A stretch of 64,000 nt of DNA from Muribaculaceae bacterium (GTDB lineage: Bacteria; Bacteroidota; Bacteroidia; Bacteroidales; Muribaculaceae). The stretch lies in contig JAFQZK010000009.1 of assembly GCA_017405965.1 (NCBI GenBank), positions 1 to 64,000 of the forward strand, read 5' to 3'. Under the pieces are notes generated by a model. That model searched no databases, had not been told where the DNA came from, and was given only the letters and a program-made list of their open reading frames with translations. Positions within the stretch are counted from its first letter, which is position 1; each line of letters begins with the position of its first letter. Shown here one piece after another: positions 8,335-15,961 of the stretch. The position numbers and the translations under genes were made by a program.

Positions 8335-9173
8335 TTTTGAGTGGTGAATAACTGGTTGATAGCCTCGGGATTCTGGAGCGCGGCATTGAACAGCATCTCC
8401 AGGTCAACTTTGGTCTCTTCGCCTTCTTGGGCACGTACTGCGCCAAGCGGGCCGAAGGGGCTTTGAAGCACGAACAACGGCTGGTCGCCTTCTTGCAACG
8501 GGCGGAAGGCCACCTTGCTCATGATGTCGGCAAATCCGGCGTTGAGCAGCACACGGCTCTGGTCGATGATGGTCACATGATCCAGGATGTCGCTGATGTC
8601 ACGCACCTGGTGGGTGGAGATGAGCATCAGTTTGTCGTCGGTCATGCCGGTAGTGACGAGTTTGCGGAACTGGCTCTTGCTGGGAATGTCAAGGCCGTTG
8701 GTCGGCTCGTCCATGATGAGAACGCGCGTGTTGGTCGCAAAAGCAAAAGCCATGAACACTTTCTTCTTCTGACCCATCGACAGCGCATGGAGGTTTAAAC
8801 TCATGTCACCACCCATCTCAAAGATGTCCAGGTAACGCTGCATGTCCTCCATGCTGAAGCGAGGATAAAACGGTGAGTTGAGGTTCACATACTGCTTGAT
8901 GCTCAAGCGCGGCAGGTCAAACTCCTCGGGAACCAGATAGATGTCACTCATCGTCTTGGGAAGGCGGCGGCGCACGTTCTCTCCGTCAAACAGAACTTCA
9001 CCACTCTTGGGAGTGAGCAAGCCGGTCATCAGGTAGATCAGCGTGGACTTGCCGGCGCCATTCTTGCCTAACAGGCCATACACATTGCCTGCTTCGAGGT
9101 TCAACGAGAAGTCGCTGAACAGGTCTCCAGCCTTCTTGTTGTAACTGAAACTGATTTGATTGATTTGTAACAT
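8331..9173 (-). CDS. ABC transporter ATP-binding protein
   Basis: The product has 280 residues. The Walker A motif GLLGKNGAGKST is at about residues 34-45, a variant signature (LSMGQKKK) follows, Walker B is VLIMDEPTNGLD and the switch His is in STHQ. The C-terminal ~70 residues extend beyond the nucleotide-binding domain, as in BcrA/YtrB-type exporters. It is the first gene of the operon ATPase-permease-GntR. A promoter and overlapping operator lie 40-95 bp upstream, so the GntR protein probably represses it. Confidence 0.95.
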   Translation of the reverse strand: MLQINQISFSYNKKAGDLFSDFSLNLEAGNVYGLLGKNGAGKSTLIYLMTGLLTPKSGEVLFDGENVRRRLPKTMSDIYLVPEEFDLPRLSIKQYVNLNSPFYPRFSMEDMQRYLDIFEMGGDMSLNLHALSMGQKKKVFMAFAFATNTRVLIMDEPTNGLDIPSKSQFRKLVTTGMTDDKLMLISTHQVRDISDILDHVTIIDQSRVLLNAGFADIMSKVAFRPLQEGDQPLFVLQSPFGPLGAVRAQEGEETKVDLEMLFNAALQNPEAINQLFTTQK

Positions 9174-9211
9174 AACAGATAGATATTTAATATGTGAATA
9201 AATACTTTTCT

Positions 9212-9235
9212 AGTGTACTACTTAACTAGTACACT
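9212..9235. promoter_or_regulatory. Likely GntR (YtrA-type) operator
   Basis: Perfect 9-bp inverted repeat agtgtacta / tagtacact with the 6-bp spacer cttaac. It resembles the operator reported for B. subtilis YtrA, an inverted AGTGTA...TACACT repeat with a spacer of similar size. It starts 1 bp downstream of the -7 box at 9237-9244 and thus covers the expected transcription start of the ABC operon, a place where binding would block transcription. Confidence 0.75.
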
Positions 9236-9236
9236 G

Positions 9237-9269
9237 CAAAGGTATAACAATAGTTCTGAAACTTCCAAA
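9237..9269 (-). promoter_or_regulatory. Promoter of the ABC exporter operon
   Basis: Read on the minus strand: TTTG (9266-9269), 21-bp spacer, TACCTTTG (9237-9244). This matches the Bacteroidota primary sigma consensus TTTG-N19/21-TANNTTTG. The ATPase start codon is 63 bp downstream. The adjoining palindrome suggests repression at the start site. Confidence 0.7.
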
Positions 9270-9295
9270 TATTTTAACATCTTTTAAGATTTTTC

Positions 9296-9640
9296 TCCCA
9301 TCACAACATCTATTCAGCCGTTTAACCCCGTCACCTGCCAGACGTAGGGCCTCGCCTTGCCGTGGCCGCATTGCCAGACATAGGGCCTCCCCTTGCCGCA
9401 ACCCCACCCCGTCAATTCGCGTGCCCCAGGCTCCACACCCGGAGGGTGACCTCTGAGTAACCCGTGGTGCCTGCCACTGCACTCGCTGCGCTCGTTCCGC
9501 TGGCAGACACCACGGGCTAAGGCAACAACCCCAATCATCGCCGAAGGCGACCCCAATCGCCCGTTGGCTCACCCATCATCACAGGCCATAAAAATCAGTG
9601 CCACCCTCACATGGGGGCGGCACCGAAAGAGTTAAGAAGC
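9296..9640. other. GC-rich gene-free stretch with fragments of a dispersed repeat
   Basis: Frames here on the minus strand (up to 116 codons) are rich in Arg, Gly, Ala and Cys, have no recognisable domain and look spurious. The segments 9342-9367 and 9380-9397 carry 'tagggcctcgccttgccgtgg' type sequence, the reverse complement of a repeat seen at 28366 and 37001 (cgccaaggcgaggccctac). The rest has inverted blocks built on ggtgcctgcca/tggcagacacc. No promoter for a gene was seen. Confidence 0.45.
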
Positions 9641-9650
9641 TATTCTACCT

Positions 9651-10082
9651 TTATTCTGCGTTACTCATCACGATATTGATAAGCATCGTCACATCGGTAA
9701 TGTTCACAGTGTTGTCACCGCTCACGTCAGCATTGGTGAGGTTGATCGTTACAGCATTGTTGTCCATTACGTAGGAGATCAACATTGTCACATCGGTGAT
9801 GTTCACATAGCCGTCGTCGTTCACGTCGCCGATTTGCGAGCCAGGTGTGGTGCCGGCATCGTTGGTGAACTCCATGTCCTGAACCTGGGCCAGGGGCAGC
9901 GTTGCTGTGCCATCAACGTTGGTGATGGTGACATTGGTATCGTCATAGGTGAGCTTGAGGCCTTCTACCGAATAGGTCACAGTCGAGCCATTGGTCTTGG
10001 TGAACTTCAGGTAGTTATAGGTCTCGGCACTGGCGAACAAAGCCACCAGAGCGATAAGCATCGTTATAATCGTCTTTTTCAT
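9651..10082 (-). CDS. Secreted protein with dockerin-like C-terminal domain
   Basis: The product has 143 residues. A signal peptide covers residues 1-19 (MKKTIITMLIALVALFASA); the start at 10082 was chosen for it over an ATG ten codons upstream. A small beta domain of about 60 residues ends in a 'VQDMEFTND' strand, a layout common in Bacteroidales exported proteins. The C terminus holds two EF-hand-like dockerin repeats, GDVNDDGYVNITDVTMLISY and ADVSGDNTVNITDVTMLINI, with calcium-type Asp/Asn spacing. It follows the Cthe_2159-like gene by about 50 bp and is probably cotranscribed. The partner of the dockerin-like part is not known. Confidence 0.75.
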   Translation of the reverse strand: MKKTIITMLIALVALFASAETYNYLKFTKTNGSTVTYSVEGLKLTYDDTNVTITNVDGTATLPLAQVQDMEFTNDAGTTPGSQIGDVNDDGYVNITDVTMLISYVMDNNAVTINLTNADVSGDNTVNITDVTMLINIVMSNAE

Positions 10083-10133
10083 ATTTCTAAGTCTTTTTAA
10101 TAATGATGTCATTGTTTATAACTACTTGAGGGA

Positions 10134-12575
10134 TTACCAGCCGGGACCCCAGCCACCGCCACCTGAATAGGTCGAGAGGCTGACTTGCGAACCGCCGGTT
10201 GCATTGGTTGCGCCCTTATTGTTCCAGAATTTGGTGCCGCTTGCAGTCACTCCCCTGTAGAGCTTCGGAGTGGAAGGAGCCGTCACGACAATAGTCTTGC
10301 TGGAAGACGAGCCGCCGCCAGGACCATAACCGCCTTGACTGGAGAAGGTGGGCGTGTAGGCTGCAAAGGCCACGTTGCTACCGCTGTACAGGGCATACCA
10401 GGTGTTGGCACTCGCGGTGCCCTGATAGCAGGTCTGATTGAGAAGAGCGCCACTCTCGATAGCACCCATGTTACCACCGATGCACATCAGGTAGGCACCG
10501 CTATTGATGGTTACTTTATACTTCTCTCCAGTATCGGGATCACGTTCCTCGCTGTTGGCGTCAAGACCCTCCTCGCTGCCGCAGCAGAAGACATGGCTGC
10601 CATTATTCAGGTACATGTTGCCATTAGAGTCGATGGCATCGTTGCCGGTAGCCACTGCATAGACGTAACCACCGTTGAGGTTCATGTGGGAAGCGCTGTT
10701 CAAGGCGTCGTCATAACTGGTCACCTCGATGTAACCGCCGGTGATGGTCATGATGTTCTTGGACTCGATGCCCTCCGAGCCTTCACCGCCCGTGGCGCTC
10801 ACGGTGATGGTACCGCCGTTGATGGTGATGTTGCCGTCGACCTTGATGCCCTTGGGCGAGGAGCGCAGGTCGCTGTTCGACGATTGGCCACCGCCGCCAG
10901 GACCCATGCCGCCACCACTGGTCTGACCGTAGCGGGTACCCGTGGTGCTCACGGTGATGTTACCGTCGTTGATGATGAGTTCGCCGTCGATGCTCATGCC
11001 CTTGTCACCCTTACCGGTGGCCTTGAGGTCAAAGGTACCGCCGTCGATGGTCACGTTACCGTCGCACTTAATGCCGGCGCTGGCGCTGGTCGTCTGGTCA
11101 CTGGCAGTTTCTCCACCGCCGCTCACGGTGCCGCTGATGTTGCCGCCCGTGATGTGCATGTTGCCCTCGCTCTTAAGTGCCTTGCTGGCAGGACCGTTGA
11201 TGTTGTAGGTGATGGTGCCGCCGGTGATTTCCATGTCATAGTCGCTCTTGATACCGTGGTCATAGGTGTTGAGCGTCAACGTGCCGTCGCTCACGAGGAC
11301 GGTGCCCTCGCTGTGAACGCCAACGGCCTCGTCCTTGACGGTGGTGCACTTCATGCTGGCACCGTTCAGAATAAAGGCATAGTCGGCCTTGGCGCACTTC
11401 ACACTGCTGGTGTCGACGGTGCTGTAAGCCCAGTCGCCGCCCGAGCAGTTGAGGTCGATGGTACCGGCAGTGCAGGTCATCGTGCTGTCGCACTTCATGC
11501 CACGGGCGCCGTTACCGGTCATGGTGATGTTCACCACAGCCTCGGCTCCGTTGATAGTGAGGTTGCGGTCGGTGCCGATACCGGTGGCTTCCTTGATCTT
11601 GCTCTTGTCAGCGTCCCAAACGGGGATGCCCGTGTGCTTCAGCGTCAAGGTGCCGCCCTGGATATCCACATTGCCCTCGGCCTTGATGCACTTGGTGCCG
11701 GCGGCGCTGCCGTTGATGGTGAGCGTGCCGCCCTTGATGAGCACATGGCCGTCCTCCTCGGGATTGGCGGTGTCCTCGGCATCCACCTGGATACCGTCGT
11801 CACCGCAACTCTGGATGTTGATGGTACCGCCGTTCATCTGGAAGTACTGCGTCACGTTGATGGCGTCGGCCACAGCGCTCGCGATGGTGATGGTGCCCAC
11901 GGTCTTCTTCACCTCCATGTACTCGTTGCAGGCCAGCGCGTGCTTCTTGTTACCCGTGATGGTCAGCGAGCCGCCCTTGGCAAACTCGGCATGGCCCTTC
12001 ACGAGGAAGGCAGCCTTCTTGGTGTTGGCGGCAGCGTCGGCCAGGGTGTTGGTCGTACCGTCAACCAGCTGCACGGCGATGCGCTTGCTGTTCTGGATGT
12101 TGATCGCGGCGCTGTCGGGGTTGGTCAGGTTAACGCCGTTGAGCGCCAGCGTCATCTTGTAGTAACCGGCATGGTAGAAGCAGCCGCTGCTGCTGGTACC
12201 CTGCAGGGTGTAGGTGTACTCGGTGGCCACGTCGGCGTCCTGCATGACGGCAACGCGTGCACCATTCACCTGGGCGGTGATGTGGTTAGCGATGTTACCG
12301 GCCACATACACGTCGGCCACATTGTTGTTGTACTTGACGAGGACATTGTCGTCGGCAAACGTCTCGTTGGCGACGGTCACGCTGTCCACATCGGCCAGGG
12401 TGAATCCCTTCTCTAGAATCGTGAGCAGGTTCGAGGACGAGTAGGGCATCGTGCCCACCGTCTCGGTGTTATAGGCCCAATGCACATGACCGGTGTGTAC
12501 CCACATGGTCTGCTGCGCATAGCCCAAAACGCCTGCCATAGCAATCAGTGTTGCCAATAGGAATCGTTTCTTCAT
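10134..12575 (-). CDS. Secreted Cthe_2159-like (DUF4353) carbohydrate-binding beta-helix protein
   Basis: The product has 813 residues and a signal peptide MKKRFLLATLIAMAGVLGYA (start at 12575, not the ATG 19 codons upstream). The body is a long run of beta-helix turns of the form 'G-N-x-T-I-N/D-G-G-T-(I/L)-x-(I/V)' such as NVTIDGGTFDLKATGKGDKG. It matches my knowledge of the DUF4353/Cthe_2159 family, whose founding member from Clostridium thermocellum binds acidic polysaccharide and cellulose. The final third is Gly/Ser-rich and ends YSGGGGWGPGW. No catalytic motif is visible. A promoter lies at 12630-12660. The next gene carries a dockerin-like tail, which makes a surface polysaccharide-binding role plausible. 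Confidence 0.75.
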   Translation of the reverse strand: MKKRFLLATLIAMAGVLGYAQQTMWVHTGHVHWAYNTETVGTMPYSSSNLLTILEKGFTLADVDSVTVANETFADDNVLVKYNNNVADVYVAGNIANHITAQVNGARVAVMQDADVATEYTYTLQGTSSSGCFYHAGYYKMTLALNGVNLTNPDSAAINIQNSKRIAVQLVDGTTNTLADAAANTKKAAFLVKGHAEFAKGGSLTITGNKKHALACNEYMEVKKTVGTITIASAVADAINVTQYFQMNGGTINIQSCGDDGIQVDAEDTANPEEDGHVLIKGGTLTINGSAAGTKCIKAEGNVDIQGGTLTLKHTGIPVWDADKSKIKEATGIGTDRNLTINGAEAVVNITMTGNGARGMKCDSTMTCTAGTIDLNCSGGDWAYSTVDTSSVKCAKADYAFILNGASMKCTTVKDEAVGVHSEGTVLVSDGTLTLNTYDHGIKSDYDMEITGGTITYNINGPASKALKSEGNMHITGGNISGTVSGGGETASDQTTSASAGIKCDGNVTIDGGTFDLKATGKGDKGMSIDGELIINDGNITVSTTGTRYGQTSGGGMGPGGGGQSSNSDLRSSPKGIKVDGNITINGGTITVSATGGEGSEGIESKNIMTITGGYIEVTSYDDALNSASHMNLNGGYVYAVATGNDAIDSNGNMYLNNGSHVFCCGSEEGLDANSEERDPDTGEKYKVTINSGAYLMCIGGNMGAIESGALLNQTCYQGTASANTWYALYSGSNVAFAAYTPTFSSQGGYGPGGGSSSSKTIVVTAPSTPKLYRGVTASGTKFWNNKGATNATGGSQVSLSTYSGGGGWGPGW

Positions 12576-12629
12576 AAATGTGGTGTTTTTGTTAAAAAAA
12601 TTGGTGATTAAAACATGATTTTTCTGTCG

Positions 12630-12660
12630 CAAAACTATTAAACATTAATTTATAACACAA
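12630..12660 (-). promoter_or_regulatory. Promoter of the Cthe_2159-like gene
   Basis: On the minus strand: TTG (12658-12660), 20-bp spacer, TAGTTTTG (12630-12637). The chosen start codon is 55 bp downstream; the upstream ATG at 12632 would lie inside the -7 box, which supports the shorter protein. Confidence 0.55.
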
Positions 12661-12788
12661 TTCTTTTCAATCAACCCCCTGTTTTCTTAGGCCAATCATT
12701 ATTATTACGGCCTGTAACCTCATAATAACAACATAAACTGATTTTGATAGCAAAAGTGCGATTCATTAATTATTTTTGCTGTTTTTTA

Positions 12789-12818
12789 TTGTTTTTCTCC
12801 AATAATCAAGTAATTTTG
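12789..12818 (+). promoter_or_regulatory. Promoter of the 972-residue dockerin-like protein gene
   Basis: TTG (12789-12791), 19-bp spacer, TAATTTTG (12811-12818), in line with the Bacteroidota consensus. The leader to the start codon would be about 120-130 nt. A palindrome follows at 12828-12845. Confidence 0.55.
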
Positions 12819-12827
12819 CCAAAAATT

Positions 12828-12845
12828 ATCACACAGACGTGTGAT
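12828..12845. promoter_or_regulatory. Candidate operator palindrome
   Basis: atcacac-agac-gtgtgat: perfect 7-bp arms with a 4-bp spacer, placed 10 bp after the -7 box, so over or just past the expected start of transcription. The regulator is unknown; this is a positional inference. Confidence 0.35.
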
Positions 12846-12952
12846 GACAGGCATTAACTACTGCTATTAACCAAAAAGATGTAAAAACTGAGCACATCGA
12901 GTTTTGCTTGTTTGCTGAGGCGGTTTTACATTAATCTAAGATGTTTTTATCG

Positions 12953-15871
12953 ATGAAACAAACTTTTCGACTTTTATTCCTGCTGATGGCTGTGCTGTAC
13001 AGCACATCTGCGGTTGCGGCTGTTGACCCCTATGAGGCCCTGGAAATCACTCCTGCCGAGGGCGTCGTGACAAGCCTGCAACACTTCACCATCACATTCG
13101 CCGGCCTGCCGGTCGAGGTCAATGAGCAAGCCATTCCCACCCTGGAGAAAGGTGGCGGCGCGACAATCGAAGGAACCATGAGGGCCGATGCCGACGGGAC
13201 CACAGTTCTTGTGGGTTTTGACGTCAGCAGCACGGCGTCAGGTCACTATTTCCTGCACCTGCCCGAAGGCTCGCTCAAGGTCAACGGCCAGCGACTCCTG
13301 CCCTTGACACTCAGGTTCATCATCGAGGGCGACTTGGAGTCGTTCTACAATCAAATCACCGTCGATCCTGCCGAAGGCGACGTGGAGAGCCTGCAGAATT
13401 TCACCATCTCTTTCCCGCAATATGTGGGCGAAATCAACTACGGCAGCAAGGCCATTCTCACCAATAACACGACGGGCTCGACCTACGAGGCCGAGATGTA
13501 TGATGTGGGCTTCAACGTACTGGCCTATTTCTCACACGAGATCTATGAAGCCGGAGACTACACCCTGACCATTCCCGCCGGTTCGGTCATTTTCTACACG
13601 ATGGACGTGACCGTACACGAGCTGAACTTCAATTACACGATCGCTGATCACGGCCAGGCGCTCTATGATCAGATTACGATCGATCCCGCCGAGGGACACT
13701 TGCTGAGTCTGCGCGATTTCACCATCACCTTCCCCGAGCAGGTGAATGCAATCGCTCCTGGCAGCAAGGCCACCTTGACCAACACCACCACCGGCGACAC
13801 CTACCAGGCCGCCATGGGTGCCGACGGCTACGATGTGACGGTGAACTTCGGCCAGGACATCACGGCCGACGGCCGCTACGTCTTGACCATTCCGGCGGCT
13901 TCGGTCATCACCAACTCGTTCGGCAACAACATGCATGAACTCAGGTTCAATTACACGATTGCCACGGGTGAGATGCCCAGCTGCACCATCAATCCCCCCG
14001 AGGGAGAGTATTACCGACTGCAGAACTTCACCATCGACTATGAGCCCGATGTGATCGTCGACGAGAATGCCCTCGCCATCCTCAGCAACGACGATACGGG
14101 AACGGCCTACGAATGTAATTTCATCGAGATCGGCGGCAATGCGTTCATCTACATGAACTATCCCCTGGACATTATCGGCCACTACACGCTGCATGTGCCT
14201 GCAGGCAGCATCGAGGTTGCCACCACGGGCGTGACCAATCCCCAAATGGAATTCCATTACACGGTGATCGAGAAAGACACCTATGTCCCGCCCGTGATCG
14301 AGGATCAGCCCGCAGGCGAATTGCGCATCTACAACCGCTCGGGCGGCGTCATCAGGGAAGTGGAGAAGCCCTACACCGTCGAGGAGGGTGAAAGCCCCTA
14401 CGAGATCATCCAGGAGCAGCAGGAAGGCTCGTTGAGCATCGTGTTTGCCCCCGACAACAAGGTCTATATCGAGCGCCCAGTGTCGTGGTCCTACTACGAC
14501 GGCTGGGTCGAGGGAACGCTCAGCGACGACGGCAAGACCATCACCGTTCCCATGGGACAATATGTGGCCTACACCAAGTCGTTGGAGATGGCTGTACAGG
14601 TCGGCGTGTTCGTCTATGACGAGGACCGCGGCTCCTACTTCTATGACGAGTCCATCGATGAGTTGACCTACACCATCAACGATGACGGCTCCATCTCCCA
14701 GAACGACACCGATCCCTATATCATCCTGGGAACGATGAACCGCGCCTTCGGCGACCAGTTCCAGTATCTCGACTACGAGTGGCTGCAGGCCGGTGACTTC
14801 GGCTCGGTTTACACCCTTGCCGCCGAGCAGCCCATCGCACCGCCCGCCGACCTGGTGACCGAGAACTATTACCTGACCACGGCCAATTTCGACGGCATGG
14901 AGTGGGAGCCCTATAAAGCCACGGTGGCCATGGGCTTTGACGGCGATGACGTGTGGTTGCAGGGCGTTTCCCAGTATCTGCCCTCGGCCTGGATCAAGGG
15001 CACCCGCAATGGTTCCACCATCACCTTCCCCAATTCGCAGTTGCTGGGCGCCTATGACGTATTGCTCTACTTCAAGTGTGCCAGCGTGGATCCCGTCACC
15101 GGCAACACGACCGATAAGGACATGGTATTGACCATGAGTGATGAGAACACCTGGGACACCTATGACTATATATTCATCTCGGCCGACAAGAACAGCCTTT
15201 TCTACATCAACTACTACCAGGGCTTGACGATTTCCAAGCTCCCCGACACGACGCTGCAGGCGCCCGACGATCTCGAAACCGAGCCTTACATCTTCAAATA
15301 CACCACCGTGATCGACAATGAGGACGTCGAGGCCCAACTGGAGGTTGAAGTCGGCTTCCACGGCAACGAGGTGTACATCCGCGGCATCTGGGAATACCTC
15401 CCCGACGCCTGGATCAAGGGACGTATCGTCGGTGGACACATGGTGCTTGACCTGCCCCAGTACCTCGGCAATTACACCGAAGAGTACAGCATCACCTATC
15501 CCATGTATCTCGATGCCTTCAACGCCCAGACAGGTATGATTCAGCGTCAAGTGAGATTTGACTACAATCAGACGACGCGTGTATTCTCCAATCCCAACCA
15601 CCCGATGGGCATCGGCATCAACAAGACCGGATACCTGAACATCCTGGACTACTATGATGCTGAACTCACTCCGATGAACGCTCCCAGCAAGCGTGGTGAT
15701 GTCAATCGCGACGGTAAAGTGAACATCTCGGACGTGACCACCCTCATCACTTATCTGATGACCGGCAATGACGACAACATCGATCTCGTGGCGGCCGATG
15801 TGACCGAGAATAATGAAGTGAACATCTCCGACGTGACCACGCTCATCACCATGATCATGAGCGGCAATTGA
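12953..15871 (+). CDS. Large secreted repeat protein with dockerin-like C-terminal domain
   Basis: The product has 972 residues from the ATG at 12953 (a start four codons upstream, 12941, is possible). Signal peptide about 1-24. Residues ~25-450 hold four copies of a ~105-residue beta-sandwich-like repeat, each opening with 'ITIDPAEG-x-(L/V)-x-SLxxFTITFP' and ending 'LRFNYTIA' or similar. The middle (about 480-920) has three looser copies of a domain with 'GxDVWLQGVSQYLPSAWIKG' or 'GNEVYIRGIWEYLPDAWIKG'. The C terminus has two dockerin-type calcium loops, GDVNRDGKVNISDVTTLITY and ADVTENNEVNISDVTTLITM. An extracellular or surface adhesin-like role is inferred. A strong terminator follows. Confidence 0.8.
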   Translation: MKQTFRLLFLLMAVLYSTSAVAAVDPYEALEITPAEGVVTSLQHFTITFAGLPVEVNEQAIPTLEKGGGATIEGTMRADADGTTVLVGFDVSSTASGHYFLHLPEGSLKVNGQRLLPLTLRFIIEGDLESFYNQITVDPAEGDVESLQNFTISFPQYVGEINYGSKAILTNNTTGSTYEAEMYDVGFNVLAYFSHEIYEAGDYTLTIPAGSVIFYTMDVTVHELNFNYTIADHGQALYDQITIDPAEGHLLSLRDFTITFPEQVNAIAPGSKATLTNTTTGDTYQAAMGADGYDVTVNFGQDITADGRYVLTIPAASVITNSFGNNMHELRFNYTIATGEMPSCTINPPEGEYYRLQNFTIDYEPDVIVDENALAILSNDDTGTAYECNFIEIGGNAFIYMNYPLDIIGHYTLHVPAGSIEVATTGVTNPQMEFHYTVIEKDTYVPPVIEDQPAGELRIYNRSGGVIREVEKPYTVEEGESPYEIIQEQQEGSLSIVFAPDNKVYIERPVSWSYYDGWVEGTLSDDGKTITVPMGQYVAYTKSLEMAVQVGVFVYDEDRGSYFYDESIDELTYTINDDGSISQNDTDPYIILGTMNRAFGDQFQYLDYEWLQAGDFGSVYTLAAEQPIAPPADLVTENYYLTTANFDGMEWEPYKATVAMGFDGDDVWLQGVSQYLPSAWIKGTRNGSTITFPNSQLLGAYDVLLYFKCASVDPVTGNTTDKDMVLTMSDENTWDTYDYIFISADKNSLFYINYYQGLTISKLPDTTLQAPDDLETEPYIFKYTTVIDNEDVEAQLEVEVGFHGNEVYIRGIWEYLPDAWIKGRIVGGHMVLDLPQYLGNYTEEYSITYPMYLDAFNAQTGMIQRQVRFDYNQTTRVFSNPNHPMGIGINKTGYLNILDYYDAELTPMNAPSKRGDVNRDGKVNISDVTTLITYLMTGNDDNIDLVAADVTENNEVNISDVTTLITMIMSGN

Positions 15872-15897
15872 TCGCACCGAGACAGTACAATAATCAG

Positions 15898-15930
15898 GTG
15901 AGCCAGGCTTTGTGCTGGCTCACTTTTTTT
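15898..15930 (+). terminator. Intrinsic terminator
   Basis: Perfect 9-bp stem gtgagccag / ctggctcac with an 8-nt loop, followed by seven T. It ends the transcript of the secreted repeat protein and lies 32 bp before the convergent end of mfd. Confidence 0.9.
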
Positions 15931-15961
15931 ATTGATTTACAATGAATTATGCGATTCCTCG

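Noticed and set aside
9222-9572. Minus-strand frame of 116 codons in the GC-rich gap
   Set aside because: It overlaps the promoter and operator of the ABC operon and has an Arg/Gly/Ala-rich, domain-free product made of dispersed repeat.
10185-12416. Plus-strand frame of 743 codons opposite the Cthe_2159-like gene
   Set aside because: It is the antisense shadow of a repetitive, GC-rich gene. Its translation is Val/Ala/Gly/His-rich with no domain, signal peptide or promoter.
13532-15877. Minus-strand frame of 781 codons opposite the large secreted repeat protein
   Set aside because: Same reason: an open antisense frame caused by codon bias. The plus-strand gene has signal peptide, repeats, dockerin loops, promoter and terminator.
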